From: Mytilisepta virgata
Lineage: Eukaryota; Mollusca; Bivalvia; Mytilida; Mytilidae
Direction of reading: 5' to 3'
Assembly: GCA_028015205.1 (NCBI GenBank)
Contig: CM051516.1
Span: 56,548,230-56,612,229 of the forward strand
DNA: 64,000 bases
The notes beneath the pieces are model-generated. The model was given only the letters and a program-made list of their open reading frames with translations. It made no database searches and had not been told where the DNA came from. Positions within the stretch are counted from its first letter, which is position 1; each line of letters begins with the position of its first letter. Both the position numbers and the translations under genes were made by a program. Positions 1 through 12,300 of this stretch are shown here, piece by piece.

Positions 1-1222
1 TTATATTTGCAGTTCATCGGTTATCGCAGTTTGCAGCACGGACTTGGGCTTGATTATTATTGTTTTGAATGAATGAATATTTTAGTTGCGATCGATAATT
101 AGTCTCATTTTGTAACCCTGCTGCTTTCAGCTAGAAGTTGGCACTCCATTGCTGATGAGTAACAAGAGAGTAACCTTAATTTTTTATAAAGATTTTCGTT
201 CAAGTGCACGCTAGGGGCCTTATTGATCTCTCTTGAGGGGATGAATATTGTTTATCTTCGTTGAAGACCCTCGTGTGAAATGATCAAGATGCAGAACACG
301 GACATAAAGCAAATATTTAGGACAAAAAGGAAATCGGACAGAAAGGGGCGGACAAAGAGCAAAATGTACGGACAAAACGAAAATATTGCGGACAAAAAGC
401 AAATCGGACAAAAAGCTGCGGACATAAAGCGAAAGTAGCGGACAAAAGTAGCCATTTTGCGGACAAAAAGCAACGGCGGACTGTAGGGAAATAGCGGACA
501 AAAAACGCCGTATCATAGGTGAAACCAAGCAAGGCGTCGGTTTTCATACAGACATGTTAGACATTTCTGCAATAATTGCAACATTCTAACCTTTATAAAA
601 CTCAGTTTTAAAGAATTTCTTTTATCTTTTTTGATGACTTTTTACACACCTAACATGTTGCCCCATTTAATAAAAAGTTATTGAATGTGGAACAAAACTT
701 CTAACCAATTTTTTCCATCAGATATTTAACGAAAGGTGTTTTCTCTGATAAGCAAAAACTTACTAATAATGATAATTTGTCAATGAAATTTTTTTTTTAC
801 ATTTTGCAAAAACTGTCGATGACACAGATTTTAACTAAAACGTTTGAACGTTCTGGCTTACTGTTTTAAATGTATATGAACAATGGAATCGCCCGAAATA
901 GAGAAGCTCCTAATAATGGGAACTGCCTAATTAAAACGTTTGCTTAATTAACTTAACTTGATTTGCTACACATGACTGGTCCAGTTCTTATTTGCTGTTT
1001 GATTGTTTTTGTTATGATAATGTAAACAGTTTAGATCACTTTATCATTTTTCTACTGTGCAAAACTTTTATATTTTTTATTGTTTGTGTTTCTTTCTTTT
1101 TCTACCATTAAGATCGTTTGCCATAGGTCATAAACAGGTTTGCCTAACGTAATGTAAATTCGATCAATAGATAAATTCTATTAGGTCATGCAACATTGAG
1201 ACAAAGTTTTGAACAACACAAC
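1..1222. other. Intergenic stretch upstream of lectin copy A
   Basis: No gene is recognisable here. The only structured part is the GGACA-rich block at about 300-500. The remainder is AT-rich single-copy-looking sequence. The promoter of lectin copy A must lie near the right end, but I see no clear TATA box or other core element that I would defend. Confidence 0.5.
295..505 (+). repeat. Degenerate GGACAAAAAGC tandem block
   Basis: About ten irregular repeats of a GCGGACAAAAAGC-like unit follow one another, interrupted by A-rich spacers. Apparent open frames on the minus strand through this block are translation of the repeat (Phe-Cys-Pro rich) and are not genes. Confidence 0.7.
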
Positions 1223-2265
1223 ATGTATGGAATTACGTTAATAACAATCTCATTATCAGGTATGTGTTTGATGTTAACACAAACGATTAGATAATTTTAT
1301 TTTTGATGTAAGGTAAGAAAAATTGGAGCAAAAATAGTTTGTAATGGTCATATTTGCCCGACTTTTGTAAATAGGGCAAATAGTGTTATCTCCTTAAGTG
1401 TAGTACTGTTGTCTAAAATTTTGCGTACAAAATTCCCATTCATCCAACGCTTGCTTATGTATTTATAAAATTTTGACTTTGTTCCATTACATATTTTTAG
1501 TGTATTTGATGATAATAAGATACAGGTAACTTATATTAAAATGTTAATATTCGGAAATGTTCAGTAATAAAAATTCTTCGATACCAATATTGATGCACAT
1601 GTATGTGAACATTTCACCCATTTTTGTCATATTATCAGGGTCAAACGTAGTGGAAAAACGAAATAAAGAATGAAAACACTAAAGAGAAGTTTGAATGGCT
1701 TAAATGACCAAGAAAGGTAAAACCGAAAACTAATTCAGAATACTATTGAGCAGGTTAAAAACCCAACATGACCTGAAATGAATTAAATACTATCCATATT
1801 AGGGAGATACACCGAAGTTTCAATTCTTTTTTATAGCAATGAAGGTGTTAATTATATGGCTAACACAGAAACACTAGCAACAGTCGGTGTTAACAATATA
1901 CATCCTCTGATAAATATAGCAAATATAATTTTATGTTTCAGTATTTGGATTGGTGATACCGAAAAATTTATGTCCAGTAACTTGGGCAGAATTCAAAGGC
2001 GAATGTTTGTATTTCTCTCACGATAGCAGAAATTATGTTGACGCCGAGGTAAAAGGTTACAGTTACAGCCTTCAATTTTCCATTCAAAATTTGACAATAA
2101 TTACCAGAAGTTTCTAAGACTCATTCCTTTTGATGCGGAGGTAACCCTTAGCTGAGTTTAGATACCTGTTTGTTTTGATTGTTTTGATTTTTCATGGTTG
2201 TGCTTATTAATTCATCATTATATCTTTAACTAGCCAGTTTTACAATATTTTGATCTCGAGCACAG

Positions 2266-2306
2266 CTGATGAGTTGTCAGTCAACGAAATGGCCATACAG
2301 CGCATC
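2266..2306 (+). ncRNA. Hammerhead-ribozyme-like core, copy 1
   Basis: The sequence reads CTGATGA, then a four-base-pair stem GTTG/CAAC closed by TCAGT, then GAAA, then a segment whose ends ATG and CAT can pair, followed by C. This matches the hammerhead order: CUGANGA, stem II, GAAA, stem III, UH cleavage position. Stem III is short and stem I is not convincing, as in minimal hammerheads known from Penelope-like elements and retrozymes. It lies inside a dispersed repeat, in an intron. Activity is not shown. Confidence 0.5.
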
Positions 2307-2504
2307 AAATTTATTTCGATATTTTGTGATGTGTTTTATTACTACCACTGGGTCTATGTCACTGGTGGTGGACTTTTAGTGCACTCACCATGTTTTATTA
2401 CTATCACTGGGTCTATGTCATTGCTGGTGGACTGTTAGTCCCTGAGGGCATTATCAGCCCAGTAGCCAGAACTTTTGTCCTGGCATGATTCATAACTCAA
2501 ATGC

Positions 2505-2907
2505 TAGGTACCAGTGATGGATCACGGGAGCTCAACGCACAGGAATGCCTATAGCTAATGTGTCCCAAGGTGGCGGATAGAAGAGTTTCTCTCGTTGGGG
2601 CGTCGTCAGGTCATAATACGGAAGGCCCGACCGCGGAGGATAGTGGGTAATGCGTTTTGGAGAATACCACACTACCTGCACTCTAAAGACCCCGTCTGTA
2701 GTTTTCGAAAAGAATAGGCTGGTGGCCGCTGTAGAGGACTAAATTATCCGGCCCTACCCAACCATCCTCCTTTTACAGTGGCAGTCAAAATTGGTTCCCT
2801 TTGTGTCCCGCCCCATCCCTGTTTGAATTGTATGATAAATTGAACTGATTCTCGTCCTGAAGAGGCATGAAATATATGCCACTGGACGTTAAGCAACAAT
2901 CAATCAA
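2505..2907 (+). mobile_element. Retroposon with ATCA-type tail and 15-bp target duplication
   Basis: The 15-mer TCATAACTCAAATGC occurs at 2490-2504 and again at 2908-2922, bracketing about 403 bp absent from the related repeat copy at 15.5 kb. The right end carries TGCCACTGGACGTTAAGCAA followed by CAATCAATCAATCA, a tail type I recall from molluscan LINE- and SINE-derived repeats. No reading frame is visible, so it is a non-coding or 5'-truncated retroposon. Confidence 0.8.
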
Positions 2908-3114
2908 TCATAACTCAAATGCCTTTAAATTTTCCGTTCAAAATTTGACAAAAATTACCAGAAATTTTTCGGGCTCTTCCTTTTTGATGCAGAGGTAACC
3001 CTTAGCGGAGTTTGGATACCTGTTTGTTTTAATTGTTTTGATTGTTCATGGTTGTGCTTATTAATTCATCATTATATCTTTAACCGAATTCCAATATCCT
3101 TTTCTCGAGCATTG

Positions 3115-3148
3115 CTGATGAGTCAACGAAATGGCCATCTTGTGCATT
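3115..3148 (+). other. Decayed hammerhead-like motif, copy 2
   Basis: CTGATGA and GAAA are both present, but the intervening stem II is deleted relative to copy 1 at 2266. This copy therefore should not fold as a hammerhead. It is kept because it shows decay within the same repeat family. Confidence 0.5.
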
Positions 3149-3622
3149 AAATTTATTTCCGTATTTTGTGATACGTTTTATTATCCTTACACTATTTGTG
3201 GTTAGCATAAAGTTTGCCCTTGTATATGAAAATCTAGATGAAGTTTTGACATTTGTGTTTTCATATGCGACTATGTCACTGCGTTATCGCTATTACATCG
3301 GAAATGTACATCTTTATTACTAAAAAGCTCGATTTATTTGGGCCATCATCACGTAACAACTACAATAGACACAATTCAAATCAGAATTTGACTGATGAGG
3401 ATGAATGTGTTGTCTGGGAATTTCACAGGTCTAGGACGATATGTTTCTTTAATATGGAATTATCAATTATTGAACTCGAACGGAACATATCACCGACATT
3501 TGGGTCGTTTTTTTTTTTATTGAGCTTTTACATGTATTTCTCGGGTTGTTCTGTTAAGAAGAACTCGGACCGTTTTCATTCACACTTATTTCAAGGCATA
3601 GACGATATACCACTAGCACATG

Positions 3623-3851
3623 TGTGTTGCATCCCCTCTATTCCTCTGCCTATCCTCCTTTTCTCTGCAATACCCCACAACCTTCATTGTCAATTGCTTT
3701 TATTTTTTCATCATTTTATGATAGAAATAAACGCAGTATCATAATATTATATAGCATAACTGAAACAATAAAAACATATCAAAATGAAGGTTAATTGTGG
3801 GATGTTGTAGAGAATAAAAGGGGGAGAGGAAAAAGGTGGGATGCAACAAAC
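3623..3851. repeat. Long hairpin with ~67-bp arms
   Basis: The segment 3623-3689 (starts GTGTTGCATCCC, ends CCTTCATTG) is the imperfect reverse complement of 3782-3851 (starts AAATGAAGG, ends GGGATGCAACA). The loop is about 90 bp. It lies in intron 2 of lectin copy A and is probably a MITE-like or fold-back element. Confidence 0.7.
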
Positions 3852-4855
3852 TAAAATGGAATTTCTAATTTTTGCACAAAATCCATACTTCCGATAAGAA
3901 AACAATCTACTATGAAAATTAGAAGTGTGGGGCTATTTTTCTGCTTTGTACAGCTATTTGAAATTATGAATATATGTAAATGCATTACCCTGTATCGTTT
4001 CTTTTGTTGACTAGTATATAATGACAGTCATCAATGCACTGCAAAATCCATACACTGATATAAACATGATTTCTCCGACAACAAATTTCTGATATTTTGA
4101 ACGGTACATTTCTATGTAAATTAATGCCACGATAATTCCATAACCCATTAATAAACATTTCACAATTTTGAATCTGCAAGGAAGAATTCTTGGGATACGG
4201 ATATATATTTCCCAGCAAAGACTATAGAATCCGAAACATAATTTATCGCAATTTGTTTTCTTTATTTCAAACCTCACCAGTTAACACAATCATGTACCTT
4301 TTTAGAGAGACTGCCGATCCAGGGGAGGTTATTTGGCAGCTGATGACAATGCTGATAAACACAACTTTATAAGACAAGTATTAAGTGTTCTCAAAAGTAA
4401 GTATCAAATGACTTAAATAATAATAGTAATCATAAGGTTAAAACGAATGACAACATTTACACATTAATCAGTAATGAATTTGAGTAGTTTTTGTGAGAGT
4501 TCACGTTGCAAGTGTTTTAGGTTTTGTGTTGTCTTGTTGTTGTTTGTCATTGGTTAGCTATGCGTTTTTACTCTTCTTGTTGTGTTTAAAAAAACATTTG
4601 TGTTGGTGTTCTCACAAATTCACCTTTCCTTTAGATTTTGGTTTTGTAGAATTTGTCCACTGTCTTATTGCTTCGATATTCTTTTTCCAATATTTATACA
4701 CTCCATTATATATACGTGTATTGTTGAGTTAAAAGGGAACTGTTTGTTGAAAGGCCTTAAAAATAAGTTTTGTTTACCGGTTACCCTAACATTTTTATTA
4801 GCATTATTCAACATGCACCGTTAAAGTCAAGATGTCAGCAGTATATAAATAAAGT

Positions 4856-5085
4856 CAAGAAATGTCAAAGGGATATTCGAAGGAGTGCAAAACCGAAAAC
4901 AATTGACAAACTCCGGAGAACAATGAAGAAAAGACCAAAACAATACAAACACTACACTTAAAAACTGAAATATATTAACAACATGGACCCACAAAAAACG
5001 GGGGTAAACTCAGGTGCTCCGGAAGAGTAAGCAGTCTCTGCTTCCTGCAGGACACCGGCCATGCTGCCCATGACAAATCCGGTAT
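4856..5085 (+). repeat. CTCCGGAAGAGTAAGCAG-type repeat, copy 1
   Basis: This block (CAGGTGCTCCGGAAGAG, GCAGGACACCGGCCATGC) recurs in inverse orientation at about 15965-16190. It belongs with the related copies at 7779, 13775, 26903 and 45062. The family has no recognisable protein. Confidence 0.7.
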
Positions 5086-7337
5086 ACACTATCTAAAAAA
5101 ATACCTGAATAAAAATATTTTCCTAGGTACCCTACTTAATATTTTTCCTAAACACATATTTTTTCATTTTGGCCTAGCATCGATTCAGTCAACACTAGCG
5201 GACTTCTTGGTCCGGCTTTAACTCATTGTTGTAGATTTTGCATTGACATTCGTAATGACGAAAGCAAAAAAAAAACACTAATCAGTTGCGTTTCTTCTGA
5301 TTTTTTCGGTATTTTTTTATTACTTTCTCATATACATTATCCCAAATCTGTTTTGTTGTCTTCTCTGATTCTGATTGATTTCAAATTACAGCAGATATCA
5401 TTGCTGGTGTTTATAGTTTGATTTTATAGCGGGACACACACCTGTCTTTGATAATTATTTACATTTTAAACAGAATCTTGAATTTAGAAAATAATCGTCA
5501 CTAGTATTATTCAATGGACTAATATTCTGATAACTTTGCTGCCTTTTTTACAGTTTCTACTTGAATATAAGCAATCGCATAACCCGTTTTAACCGAAACG
5601 ATAATATGACATACGCATTTTTTTTAACATGAATTCAACAGTAAAAGGATATTACCCACATATCGTATCATACATGTTCTATAATATTATACATTACTAC
5701 GTTTTATGATAACAACCGGTGGTTTATGATATCTCTAACATATCACCAACAACTCAAATGAAACCTCAACGTATTGTGAAAAGGTTAATTTTATCCCGTA
5801 TTTTACAATAGAGTGTCCTTCCTCTAGGCTAAACTGAAAATCTAGCTTTTCTAATTGTTGGATAATGCACTTTTAAGCAAATAATCATTATTGTAGATAA
5901 AATATTCTATAATGTCTAGTTTATTTCATCACCAGTAAGATGCCACAACTACAGCAAGACTTTGTGTGAGACATATTTTATGCTAAAATGGGCAGAAATA
6001 CGTAGTCTCAATAAAACATACCGCGTAAATGTAAGAAAAAGGTGAACACCTGAATACAAATAATGTACAAAAGAAATCACAAAAAGTACAACACAATTTC
6101 CAGTAAGAATCTGAGTTGAGTTTAACAAACAATCGAGCCATTACGATGAGTAGTAAGTGTGATCTGATTTCCAGTATTCGGTATCTTTAATGATCTATTT
6201 ATGCCCTGGAAACAGTCTCGATCGTAGTCTAGGAATGTTTATGAAAAAGGGACCTAAAGTAAACCAAAATTTATATGTTCCTGTTCCGTCTACGACACCC
6301 GTCACGCTGTTTACTGAGTCAATCAGATGGTAGTCGTTAATCATTTATTGAGAATGAGGACATTGTAGCAATCAATTTTGTTTGAAAATACCAATAAAGG
6401 TGGTATTATATGCTCCGATATTGCAAACAAGTTTTTCATATACCATAACTCCACATAACATCTTTTATTCTACTTTCTTCATCCAGCTCAGAGAATAGAG
6501 GGTTTTTACCTCGGTTCTGACGACTTTGCATTTGAGGGCCAGTGGAGGTGGTTAGAGACGTGAATGCCAGTGCAGTCATTTACAGCCTGGGGTACGGGTA
6601 TGCCACAGGCAGAGGAAAACCATAATTGCATGCAGTTAAATTTCGAGGAAAATGAGGCAGTGTGGATAGATCAAGACTGTAACCAACGTCATAGATATAT
6701 CTGTGAAAAGCAGTAAGTAATAAATCTGCCTGATTAATTTAAATACAGTTTTTTGTAGAGCCTAAAGTTTATTTCAATTGTACAAAATTAAAATATTCGT
6801 TTAAATGACAACACAGTAATATTATATTTGTTCTTATTGTTAAATTTTAGGAAACTTTGAGATATCTCCTCTAAGTATCTCCTTTACTTATAGCTTTTAC
6901 TTTTGGTAAATCGTACATTTGAATCTGCTGTTGAACTTTTGAGATAATTGTTTGGCTATTCATCACCTTCGACGAAATATGTATATCTTGTACATCGAAT
7001 TTAAGTTTAAAATTACAATTCTGCAGAATCACTAAAATTGTAGCGAAATTCTACAAGAACATGCTACAATAAGAATAAGTTTTTGACAAAAATTTTTAGA
7101 AATTCTCATGCAGTTTATTAATATAATGGTTGTCGATAACTATAATGTAAATTCAATCAAATGTAAGTGAAGTCATTTAGGCGAAACAATGTTATAGAGA
7201 ATGTTCAACATCAAAAAGTATTTGTCTTCGAAACGCCAGTTAAATTGTTGCTGAATGATAAAGCATTATTTTCAAAATTTATATTTTACAGAGCAGTTGA
7301 CTTTAAGAATACAACAGCTTCGGGGATCATCGGATAA

Positions 7338-9311
7338 TCGGTTAGAAGGCAAAATGGCAATAAAAACATGTTTTAGTAGTCTTAATGGTTGATTTATTTG
7401 ACAAATTGGTGTATGTTGATGAATTATGTTTGAAGACCAATTTACCTACAATACAATAACGATCGATCATTGAAAATTAAAGAATAAATCAAATGAGTGA
7501 CATTGAGAAGAAATTTTTTTTTCAATAACTTTTCAAGGCAAATCGACAAAACAACCAATTGGCATGTGTATTTTATACTTCCGAAGTATGATGTAACAAA
7601 GTCTTGTAAAAGATTTATTTCACTTTATTCGTGAATACTTTATAGGACCATTTCGTACTTATTTTGTAGTGTATCAAATTGATAATTGCAGAGAGACGAA
7701 TGCGTGGAAGCGTTACGTGGCAACGACGTCGTGCTGTGAAATGTTATTTTAGAACGTTTCTGAAAACAGAATATTCCTTATTCAAAAAAGGACAAATATA
7801 CCTAAGGAACAATCAAAGAAACGTAATCCATTGGACAGACAAATCCGGGAAGACAAATCAACAACCACAAGCACAACAAATAAACACAGAAAACTAAAAA
7901 ACAAAGAACAACACGAACTCCTATAAAAACCAGGAGTGAACCCAGGTGCTCCGGAAGGGTAAGCAGTTCCTGCTCCGTATACGGCACCCGTCGTGAAGTT
8001 CAACAAAGTCAATCCGAGGGAAGTCACAAATCGGTGGAGGCACATGAAAGGTTACGACAGTGGGAACAGGTCCAACATCATCTTAGATATTTGAACACTG
8101 TAATCGTCAATCAATTCATGATGACGACCGTAAAATTTCCTAAGTGATGACATCAACTTATCCTTGATAAAACCCTGGTTAAGAAGCTTTTGTGACAGCA
8201 GTAAGATTGTCAAAGATTGTTTTTCGGAAAAAATAAATTCCATTTCCCTTTGAACATTTAGTATCAACCGAACGGTTATATTTTACAGCAATAGTCTTCG
8301 TACTTTGTAAAAAAATGAATAAAAACCAAAATATCAAAACAACATTAAGTATACAACATATAATTAAAGGCGAACGTGCCGAAATGAACGTGAGATAAGT
8401 CTACAAAAAGTTCCAAACTTTTCATGGTGTTTCCTCTTGATGTGAATATGAAAATATAATCTTGGGACTACACAGAAGATGTCCCATATGTATTGTAAAA
8501 GGAGAAGGCGGAAATTTTCTAACCAACCCCAAATGAATCACTTTCAATGTTGCATTGAAGAATGTTCGTATACTATCCTTCCCTGATGAATTTCAAAAAA
8601 AGAAAACAAAAGCGCCAAAACGGGGAAATAGTCTTTAAGATCACAATTTGAATACAAAATGAATTCGTAAGAACAGTAACACTATGTACCTATACCAGCA
8701 AAGTGTGAGGTATCAATTCCGAAAAATCAAATCTAACTTTATATCTTGTTCCGTTTTTGGTACTGAATATATATTTTTCACATATTTCTGAAATATTTCA
8801 TTTATAAGTTGAATGAAAAGAAACCTGTCACTCAATCAATTTAAACTCATCATAAGACAACTAAGCCTCTGAATTTTAACTCCGTTGACGATAATATTTA
8901 TTACACATTTAGATGATAAAAAAGATATGGTTTCAGAAAGTTGACATTTCCTAACAATACCGGTACAACATTCAGGTCCCGAATCGTGTTTTGTCTAAAT
9001 ATGGTATGCCTTAAAACATATTCTCAAATATGACACAACATTTCCACTTAACAGAATGATGCAAGTCCATTCTAACATTTGTACTATGACCAATGGACTT
9101 TAAAAATCAATGAATACGGAAGTTATATTTAGTTAAAAGTCATATTCATTCGTGTTACAAAACATAATATTCAATACACATGTATGTATTGTAAAAAAAA
9201 GTTACAAATGTATGATAATACAAGACTCGTATTGAGACGGTCAATTAACAATCCACCTCAGATTAATATGTCAGAAAATGAAGATAATTAGACAACGTGA
9301 CAGAAGAAACA
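7338..9311. other. Intergenic stretch between lectin A and the IgGFc-type gene
   Basis: It contains the lectin-A polyadenylation signal (AATAAA at 7359-7364) and a dispersed repeat at about 7779-8270. Nothing else is recognisable. The right end is the presumed promoter and 5' UTR of the gene starting at 9312. Confidence 0.5.
7779..8270 (+). repeat. Dispersed repeat, left copy flanking the IgGFc-type gene
   Basis: About 490 bp starting near AAAGGACAAATATACCTAAG and containing CAGGTGCTCCGGAAGGGTAA, then CGGCACCCGTCGTGAAGTTC, closely matches 13775-14165 in the same orientation. The two copies bracket the gene at 9312-13208. No coding potential is evident. Confidence 0.8.
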
Positions 9312-12300
9312 ATGGAATTGGATATTATGAATGATGAAAATACAGAAAAAAGTATAGATTCGTCTTCAATATCTGACGATCATGTGTACATGGAGGTTGA
9401 AACGTCTAATGACAGAAGAACAGAGCCTTCCATTTCAATACAGATATACCAATCTTCAAAAAGACTAGTGTATAAGTGTAAACTACTTTTCTTAGGAATA
9501 ATAATTGGAGGACTATTTGTTGTCTGTATTAGTCTGTTTACAAGTTTGTCTGGACAACATAGTCCAGGTTAGTTAGATTATAGAAGTTTTACACTACAAT
9601 CATGACAAGTATTACAGGTTCATCAACAGTCTTTTCAGTGGTTACAAAAAGTACACAAAATATTGAAAACATCACCGAAATATATAGCTCCCATACAGCA
9701 AAATGTACAAACGGCGCATAAATGTAGCAACCTTTCTTTGGCAAGAATACAATTGTGTATTTAAGTAAGCATTCATGACAGTTTTCACTATCTATGCATT
9801 TTTAGTAGATCAATTTGTTACTCTGAAAACATATTTTTAATTTATTTCACGGAATAGAATTGGGTGTTTGAATTAATCCACACAAACAATGTACAGATAG
9901 TGTACACAAGATCATATTCCGTGAGGTAATAGAAGCATTAAAAAGCAAGTAAATAGAGCTCCAATACTGTTCTCTATCTTAAATGGCGGGATGTAATGAC
10001 TTCAAAAATGAGTGAAATGATCAACACAACTGTCTTTGTGTTACACCACAGTATCTTCCGCAGACACAACAGACATTTGACTTTCTGTTTATAATTATAC
10101 GCTTTCAAAACGAAACTGACATTAAAAGAGCAGAAAATAAAAGTAAACTTTATGGGCATGTTCTATTTTTTTAAGGCGAATTATCCATCAAAGACTTAAA
10201 TATGACAGGGTGCTACAGTTGTACGGAAGTAGAACACAGTGACAGTTGCCATTTATGTAAGAATGTATCAGTAGGTATACTTTTTGTTAGACTTAAGACT
10301 ATAAAATTTATATTATTGGTTGGTTTGATGTTTGGCTTTCGGTGATGACTTAATTAAGAAAATAAACGGTAAGGTTTTTTTAAAGGCTGGAAATATATTT
10401 TTCAGCGTCGTCTGTTTCATCTGTTTGATCTTTTTTTCGTACCCTGTGAAAAATTTAAAATATTTCAGTATTCAAATCAACGTCATTTGCAGTTTGAAAA
10501 CTAATTTGTTTAAAAGCAGTATATATTCTGAATAATCGTATGATTTGCACTTCTTCCGTAATAATGTTATATTTCTGTGATAATAGTTATAAAGAAGACA
10601 GGATATGATTGCATATTGATTTATTTTTATTTCCTTCTTATTTTTCCTGACTTCATGTTCATAGTTTTTTCCATGTGACTTTGTTTTATTCGTCAGATAC
10701 ACGTAAGCTTACTTAATTTTAGCTCGAGCTTTCGTCTTTAGTGAAGATATTTGGTAAACGAGATACACAGTCCCGTCTTAAAGTTATTCAAATTAAATAT
10801 GGTATATATATAATTTTTGTTTTAAGCTGAGGAAATTTGTGAAGGAATTCCCATTTTGATCTCTTATGTTACACGATGAAGGGCTTAAGTATTCATGAAA
10901 GATATAAGCATTGTCAGTAAAATTGAGAAAACTGCATGTTTATTGATATTTAGATATATGTGCTAAAGATTATGTACTTTTGTAGATTTGCACACCTTTG
11001 GAACATGTAAAGAGTAAACAGAATGAAGGAGAATTTTTTTCCGAATCAGTCGTTTGTTGTGACGAACAAAGCTGTAAACGCAACAATATGACAACACCCT
11101 CACCCAACCATACTATCCCTATTCATACGGAGGGCTATGGTAATAATTTAGATAATAAGTCTAATCCTGTTAACTTTCATTTAATTTCACAAACTGAAAA
11201 TAATATAACAAAAAAAGCTGACTTTTGTAATACTGACAATTTTCTACTCACAGAAATGATCATGTATTTTGCAAGTTTTAAATATTGATTACAGAAGAGT
11301 GTCGAAACCTGTTGTATTTCATATAGACGTCATAATTTGATAAAACACGTAGCACAATAGTACACATATAAACAGCCAAGATTGGTCTCTAAGAGTTTCT
11401 TTTCAGAAGTGTGTTCAGAAAATGTTTGTCTGAATGGTGGAACATGTCTGCCAATGAATGATAAATATATTTGTATATGTAGTGATCACTACTTTGGACA
11501 GAATTGTGATATAACGGGTACGTTGTTTGTTTGTCTTTTGCATAGCAAATGGTACATAATCTCTCTCGAAACCACAATGAAATACTTGATCCATTCGATT
11601 GCATGATTGGTTGAACAATTGTTTTTCTAGTTCATTTATGTCGAGAACAATTTGTAAGAAAATAATCTGAAAGTTTGACCGGCAGTAGCGGTTGGTCTTT
11701 TAGACTGTAAATGTTAAGGAAGGGTTAATAATTTAGCTTTTATTTTCCAGCCTCTTAGACTAATTGTTCCAAGTGTCTTTTTCGTACAAATCGTAACAGC
11801 ATTCTTTTTCAATTGTTTTAAAGAAGTACATAATTATGTACATCAAGGATGTATATTTAGTTTCTGCATTTAGTAGGTTGAGTTTGATTTTCTACTTCTG
11901 TAATACAGTGGAGAAAAAGCCTAAGTATTTTCATCTTTTGATGCTTTTAGAGACAGTTTCTATTTTTCAGGATCCCAAGGAACCAGTTTTTTATTGATTT
12001 TTCCCAAACAGTTCAATATCTTTAAAATAAAACCCCAGATACTCATTCCTATAGAATGCGATGCCTACGTTACAGTCTATTCCTTTAGAACAAAAGAATA
12101 TCATTTTGTAAATATTGGAACATCAACTTCCAGTCTGAATCTAGATAGTGATGTAATTAGTAAAGACGGTCTTACGAAGGCAGGCATAGAAATTAGTTCT
12201 AACATCGATATATCAGTGTTTTACTTCGTACATTATGACAGGTATAACAGTGAAGGATACCTCGCAATCCCCGCAAAGTTTGCATCGAACTATTACTTGG

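Larger units (their letters stand above)
2066..3190 (+). repeat. Two copies of a dispersed repeat in lectin-A intron 2
   Basis: Two diverged direct copies (about 2066-2460 and about 2923-3190) share a body beginning near TTCAAAATTTGACAA and running through the CTGATGAG motif to TATTTTGTGAT. A third copy lies at about 15495-15770. The second copy is separated from its own left end by the inserted retroposon at 2505-2907. The family carries hammerhead-ribozyme-like cores, annotated separately. I do not recognise a coding part. Confidence 0.75.
1223..7337 (+). pseudogene. C-type lectin copy A, five exons, with premature stop
   Basis: Exons read 1223-1259, 1942-2048, 4306-4396, 6487-6712 and 7292-7337, with phases 1, 0, 1 and 2 and GT/AG borders. 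They sum to 507 nt. Exon 1 is a hydrophobic signal sequence starting MYGITLITI. Exon 2 holds the long-form CTLD start (CPVTWAEFKGEC), exon 3 the RDCRSRGGYLAADDN helix segment, exon 4 the QWRWLE strand and the closing Cys residues up to YICEKQ, and exon 5 a short C-terminal tail. An in-frame TGA at 6561-6563 replaces the glycine codon of the LETG motif found in copies B and C, which would end the protein at 103 of 168 residues, before the sugar-binding loop. All splice sites, the true stop and an AATAAA at 7359 are intact, so the break is recent or allelic. A canonical EPN or QPD motif is not evident. A sequencing error is the main alternative. Confidence 0.85.

Noticed and set aside
220..547. 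Three overlapping minus-strand open frames rich in Phe, Cys and Pro
   Set aside because: They read through the GGACAAAAAGC repeat and overlap each other in different frames.
3253..3744. 163-codon plus-strand open frame
   Set aside because: It lies in intron 2 of lectin copy A, overlaps one arm of a hairpin repeat and shows no domain or protein-like composition.
10177..10208. Earlier acceptor for exon 2 of the IgGFc-type gene
   Set aside because: Starting after TTTTTTTAAG puts the exon in the wrong phase, with a stop after nine codons; the acceptor at 10208 restores the frame into GCYSC.
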